DNA of 64,000 nt. It comes from Candidatus Korarchaeum sp. Its GTDB lineage: Archaea; Korarchaeota; Korarchaeia; Korarchaeales; Korarchaeaceae. Below the pieces are notes generated by a model that saw only the letters and a list, made by a program, of their open reading frames with translations, had not been told where the DNA came from and made no database searches. Each line of letters opens with the position of its first letter. Within the stretch, counting starts at the first letter, position 1. Shown here piece after piece: positions 62,316-64,000 of the stretch. The stretch lies in NCBI GenBank assembly GCA_020833055.1, contig JAJHQZ010000004.1:61541-125540 (forward strand), given 5' to 3'. The translations under genes and the position numbers were made by a program.

Positions 62316-63545
62316 GTGCCCCTTATGAGGGGAGATGGTCTGAGTAAGGTGGGGGCGGCCCTCCTCATCTTGATAATAGTAGTGGCTGTTGTAGCAGCTT
62401 ACTTCCTCCTCCAGCCAGTCCAACCGACTCCCACTAAGAAGGTCAAGGTCGCTATACTCTTCGATGTCGGAGGGAGGGGTGATCTCAGCTTCAATGACAT
62501 GGCCTATCTAGGAGCTACTAAGGCTCAGAAGGATTTCGGTATAGAAATAGAGACTCTAACACCTAAATCACTCGCTGACATGGTCCCATTACTTGAGGAT
62601 CTGAGTAAGAGGGGCGAGTACGACCTCTTAGTCTTGATAGGGTTCCTATGGACTGATGCTCTGAACAAGACGGCTGATAAATTCCCAGATCAGAAGTTCG
62701 CATTAATAGATGCTACTACTGGAGTCGTGAGGAAGAACGAGGTAGATATACTGTTCAGGGAGCAGGAATGCGCAGCAATTGTCGGAGTATTAGCTTCAGG
62801 GATGGCTAAGTCCTTAGGAGGGAACAAAGTTGGTGCTGTAGCTGGGATGGACATCCCTCCCCTCTGGAAGTTCCACATAGGCTATCTCTACGGTGTCAAG
62901 TACTATGAGAAGGCCACGGGACAGAGGATGGATTTCGTCTGGCAGTACACCGGTACCTTCACTGATACACAAGCTGGCTACAACGCTGCCATGACGCTGC
63001 TCCAACAGGACGTCAAGGTCCTCTACGGTCTAGCTGGCTTGACGCATATAGGCATGTTCAACGCCGTTAAGGAGTGGAACTACAGGCAGGGGAAGATCGC
63101 AGCCCTAGCCATAGGCCAGGATGCTAGTCAGGAATGGATATCCCCGAAGGATATACCGCTGAGTGGAGCTAAGAGGGTAGACGTCGCTGTTTACACCGCT
63201 ATAGAGATGGTAGTAAAGGGGACTTGGAAGGGAGGGATAACGACTCTTGGACTCAAGGAAGGAGGAGTCGGAGTATGGGACCTCGATGGTGTGAAGGAGT
63301 TCGCTACTCTCGCCTATGAGGCGAAGCAATTGAGGGATATGACTCCCGATGATGTCGTGAAGATCGTGGATCAGCAGAGGAAGGCTTATATACCTGGAGA
63401 CGCTCAGAGGATAGCCGATGAACTCAAGGAGAAGATAATGAAGGGAGAGATAAAGTTCAAGATGCCAGCTAATCACGATGAATATGATTCCATAATCAGG
63501 GAGCTTCTCGCCGGGAACCTGGATGCTGCCCTGGAGAAGGGCTAA
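62316..63545 (+). CDS. BMP-family ABC transporter substrate-binding protein (nucleoside type)
   Basis: 409 residues. An N-terminal membrane anchor or signal (AALLILIIVVAVVAAYFLL, about 14-32) is followed by a threonine/proline linker and the Bmp/PnrA domain: KVAILFDVGGRGDLSFNDMAYLG, IGFLWTDALNKTADKFPDQ-like block (LIGFLWTDAL), and VGAVAGMDIPPLWKFHIGY. Binds nucleosides or similar purines outside the membrane for uptake. GTG 62316 fits the TATA spacing; ATG 62325 is an alternative. The ATPase gene follows 110 bases later. Confidence 0.9.
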   Translation: MPLMRGDGLSKVGAALLILIIVVAVVAAYFLLQPVQPTPTKKVKVAILFDVGGRGDLSFNDMAYLGATKAQKDFGIEIETLTPKSLADMVPLLEDLSKRGEYDLLVLIGFLWTDALNKTADKFPDQKFALIDATTGVVRKNEVDILFREQECAAIVGVLASGMAKSLGGNKVGAVAGMDIPPLWKFHIGYLYGVKYYEKATGQRMDFVWQYTGTFTDTQAGYNAAMTLLQQDVKVLYGLAGLTHIGMFNAVKEWNYRQGKIAALAIGQDASQEWISPKDIPLSGAKRVDVAVYTAIEMVVKGTWKGGITTLGLKEGGVGVWDLDGVKEFATLAYEAKQLRDMTPDDVVKIVDQQRKAYIPGDAQRIADELKEKIMKGEIKFKMPANHDEYDSIIRELLAGNLDAALEKG

Positions 63546-63657
63546 CTCTCCCTTAAATTTTTTATATTATCGCGCCCTCAACGAGATATGGGACTTTTAG
63601 CTTCAGATAACTTGAAGCTCAGTTCTTCAGGAGGTTCATCTTTTGGAGGTGTTATCG

Positions 63658-64000
63658 TTGAAATTGGTGGAGATGAGGGGGATAACTAAAGTATATCCTG
63701 ATGGCGTAGTAGCCCTCAGGGGGGTGGACTTCGAGGCCTCGGAGGGCGAGATCCACGGCCTCCTAGGGGAGAACGGGGCTGGGAAAACTACGCTCATGAG
63801 GATCCTCTATGGGGAGATAAAGCAAACTAGCGGGGAGATAATCTTCTCCGGAAGGGCTGTTTCATTCAAGGGGCCATGGGACTCGATGAGGAACGGTATA
63901 AGCATGGTCTATCAGAGGTTCTCCCTCGTACCAACTATGAGCGTCATCGAGAACTTCCATCTATACTTAAGCTCCTTCCAGAGGGGGATAGGGATAGAGG
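63658..64000 (+). CDS. ABC transporter ATP-binding protein (nucleoside/sugar type), partial
   Basis: Starts at TTG 63658, six bases after GGAGGTG, and runs off the window. It reads MKLVEMRGITKVYPDGVVAL, then LGENGAGKTTLMRIL (Walker A) and MVYQRFSLVPTMSVIEN (Q-loop), the opening of the double-ATPase family used with BMP receptors (YufO/NupO-like). The permease genes should lie just beyond the window. Confidence 0.9.
   Translation, partial: MKLVEMRGITKVYPDGVVALRGVDFEASEGEIHGLLGENGAGKTTLMRILYGEIKQTSGEIIFSGRAVSFKGPWDSMRNGISMVYQRFSLVPTMSVIENFHLYLSSFQRGIGIE

Overview
The window looks like chromosome of a hyperthermophilic archaeon. It has an archaeal-type ATP-dependent DNA ligase, an NreA-family repair protein ending in a PCNA-binding PIP box, ribonuclease HII, ThyX, a group 3b [NiFe] hydrogenase in Pyrococcus-like B-G-D-A order, a stomatin/NfeD pair, TATA-box promoters about 26 bases ahead of leaderless starts, GGTG-type Shine-Dalgarno sites and heavy use of AGG/AGA and ATA codons. 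The gene set (peptide and amino-acid oriented, hydrogenase, transhydrogenase, no respiratory chain here) fits a Korarchaeum-like lineage. That placement is inference from content, not from a marker tree. I saw no rRNA or tRNA gene, CRISPR array, complete insertion sequence or prophage.

Layout. 0-9 kb: end of an Hsp20-like gene, DNA ligase, a radical SAM/SPASM protein, an orphan N6-adenine DNA methyltransferase, adenine deaminase and a zinc-ribbon protein with a degenerate AAA-like domain. 9-15.8 kb: HtpX-type protease, acylphosphatase, membrane proteins, then a plus-strand run of TrmO-like methyltransferase, PfkB-type sugar kinase, DHH phosphoesterase and DapA-like aldolase. 15.8-21.5 kb: a seven-gene minus-strand operon whose core is a threonine-synthase-like PLP enzyme, a DUF1611/DgcN-like P-loop protein and a MurL-like PP-loop ATPase, followed by a GNAT acetyltransferase, a small membrane protein, a zinc alcohol dehydrogenase and a tRNA-binding-domain protein. 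A divergent HTH-PRTase regulator and a LysW-like zinc ribbon with an extreme acidic tail flank it. This is the best candidate for an undescribed pathway. 22.9-27.9 kb: ThyX, RNase HII, two small frame-broken membrane or secreted proteins, and the NfnAB/SudAB flavin transhydrogenase.

28-37.6 kb: a second DapA-like aldolase, a ribbon-helix-helix protein, a flavin reductase, a Nudix hydrolase, and an ECF-type transporter operon (small membrane protein, S component, fused double ATPase, T component) translationally coupled to an aminotransferase. Then come a nucleotidyltransferase-like protein and a metallophosphoesterase. 37.7-47.1 kb: two APC permeases (the second frame-broken), a class III aminotransferase, stomatin/NfeD and a DJ-1 protein. 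47.1-54.1 kb: a likely structured RNA, then hydBGDA, maturation protease, DUF89 phosphatase and a paralogue of the ECF-linked aminotransferase. 54.2-64 kb: a broken small gene, a divergent PEP carboxykinase, an amidohydrolase, an MFS transporter, an overlooked 56-residue zinc protein, NreA, a radical SAM protein, a second zinc alcohol dehydrogenase, and the start of a BMP-type nucleoside ABC transporter.

How the genes fit together: permeases, aminotransferases, the Nfn-type transhydrogenase and the cytosolic hydrogenase suggest amino-acid fermentation with reductant passed between ferredoxin, NAD(P)H and H2. PEPCK links this to C3/C4 metabolism. Adenine deaminase and the BMP transporter suggest purine salvage. 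The hydrogenase carries two substitutions at normally invariant metal-ligand positions. At least three genes, and probably a fourth small one, are interrupted by what look like single-base losses of the same sense; these deserve checking against raw reads.
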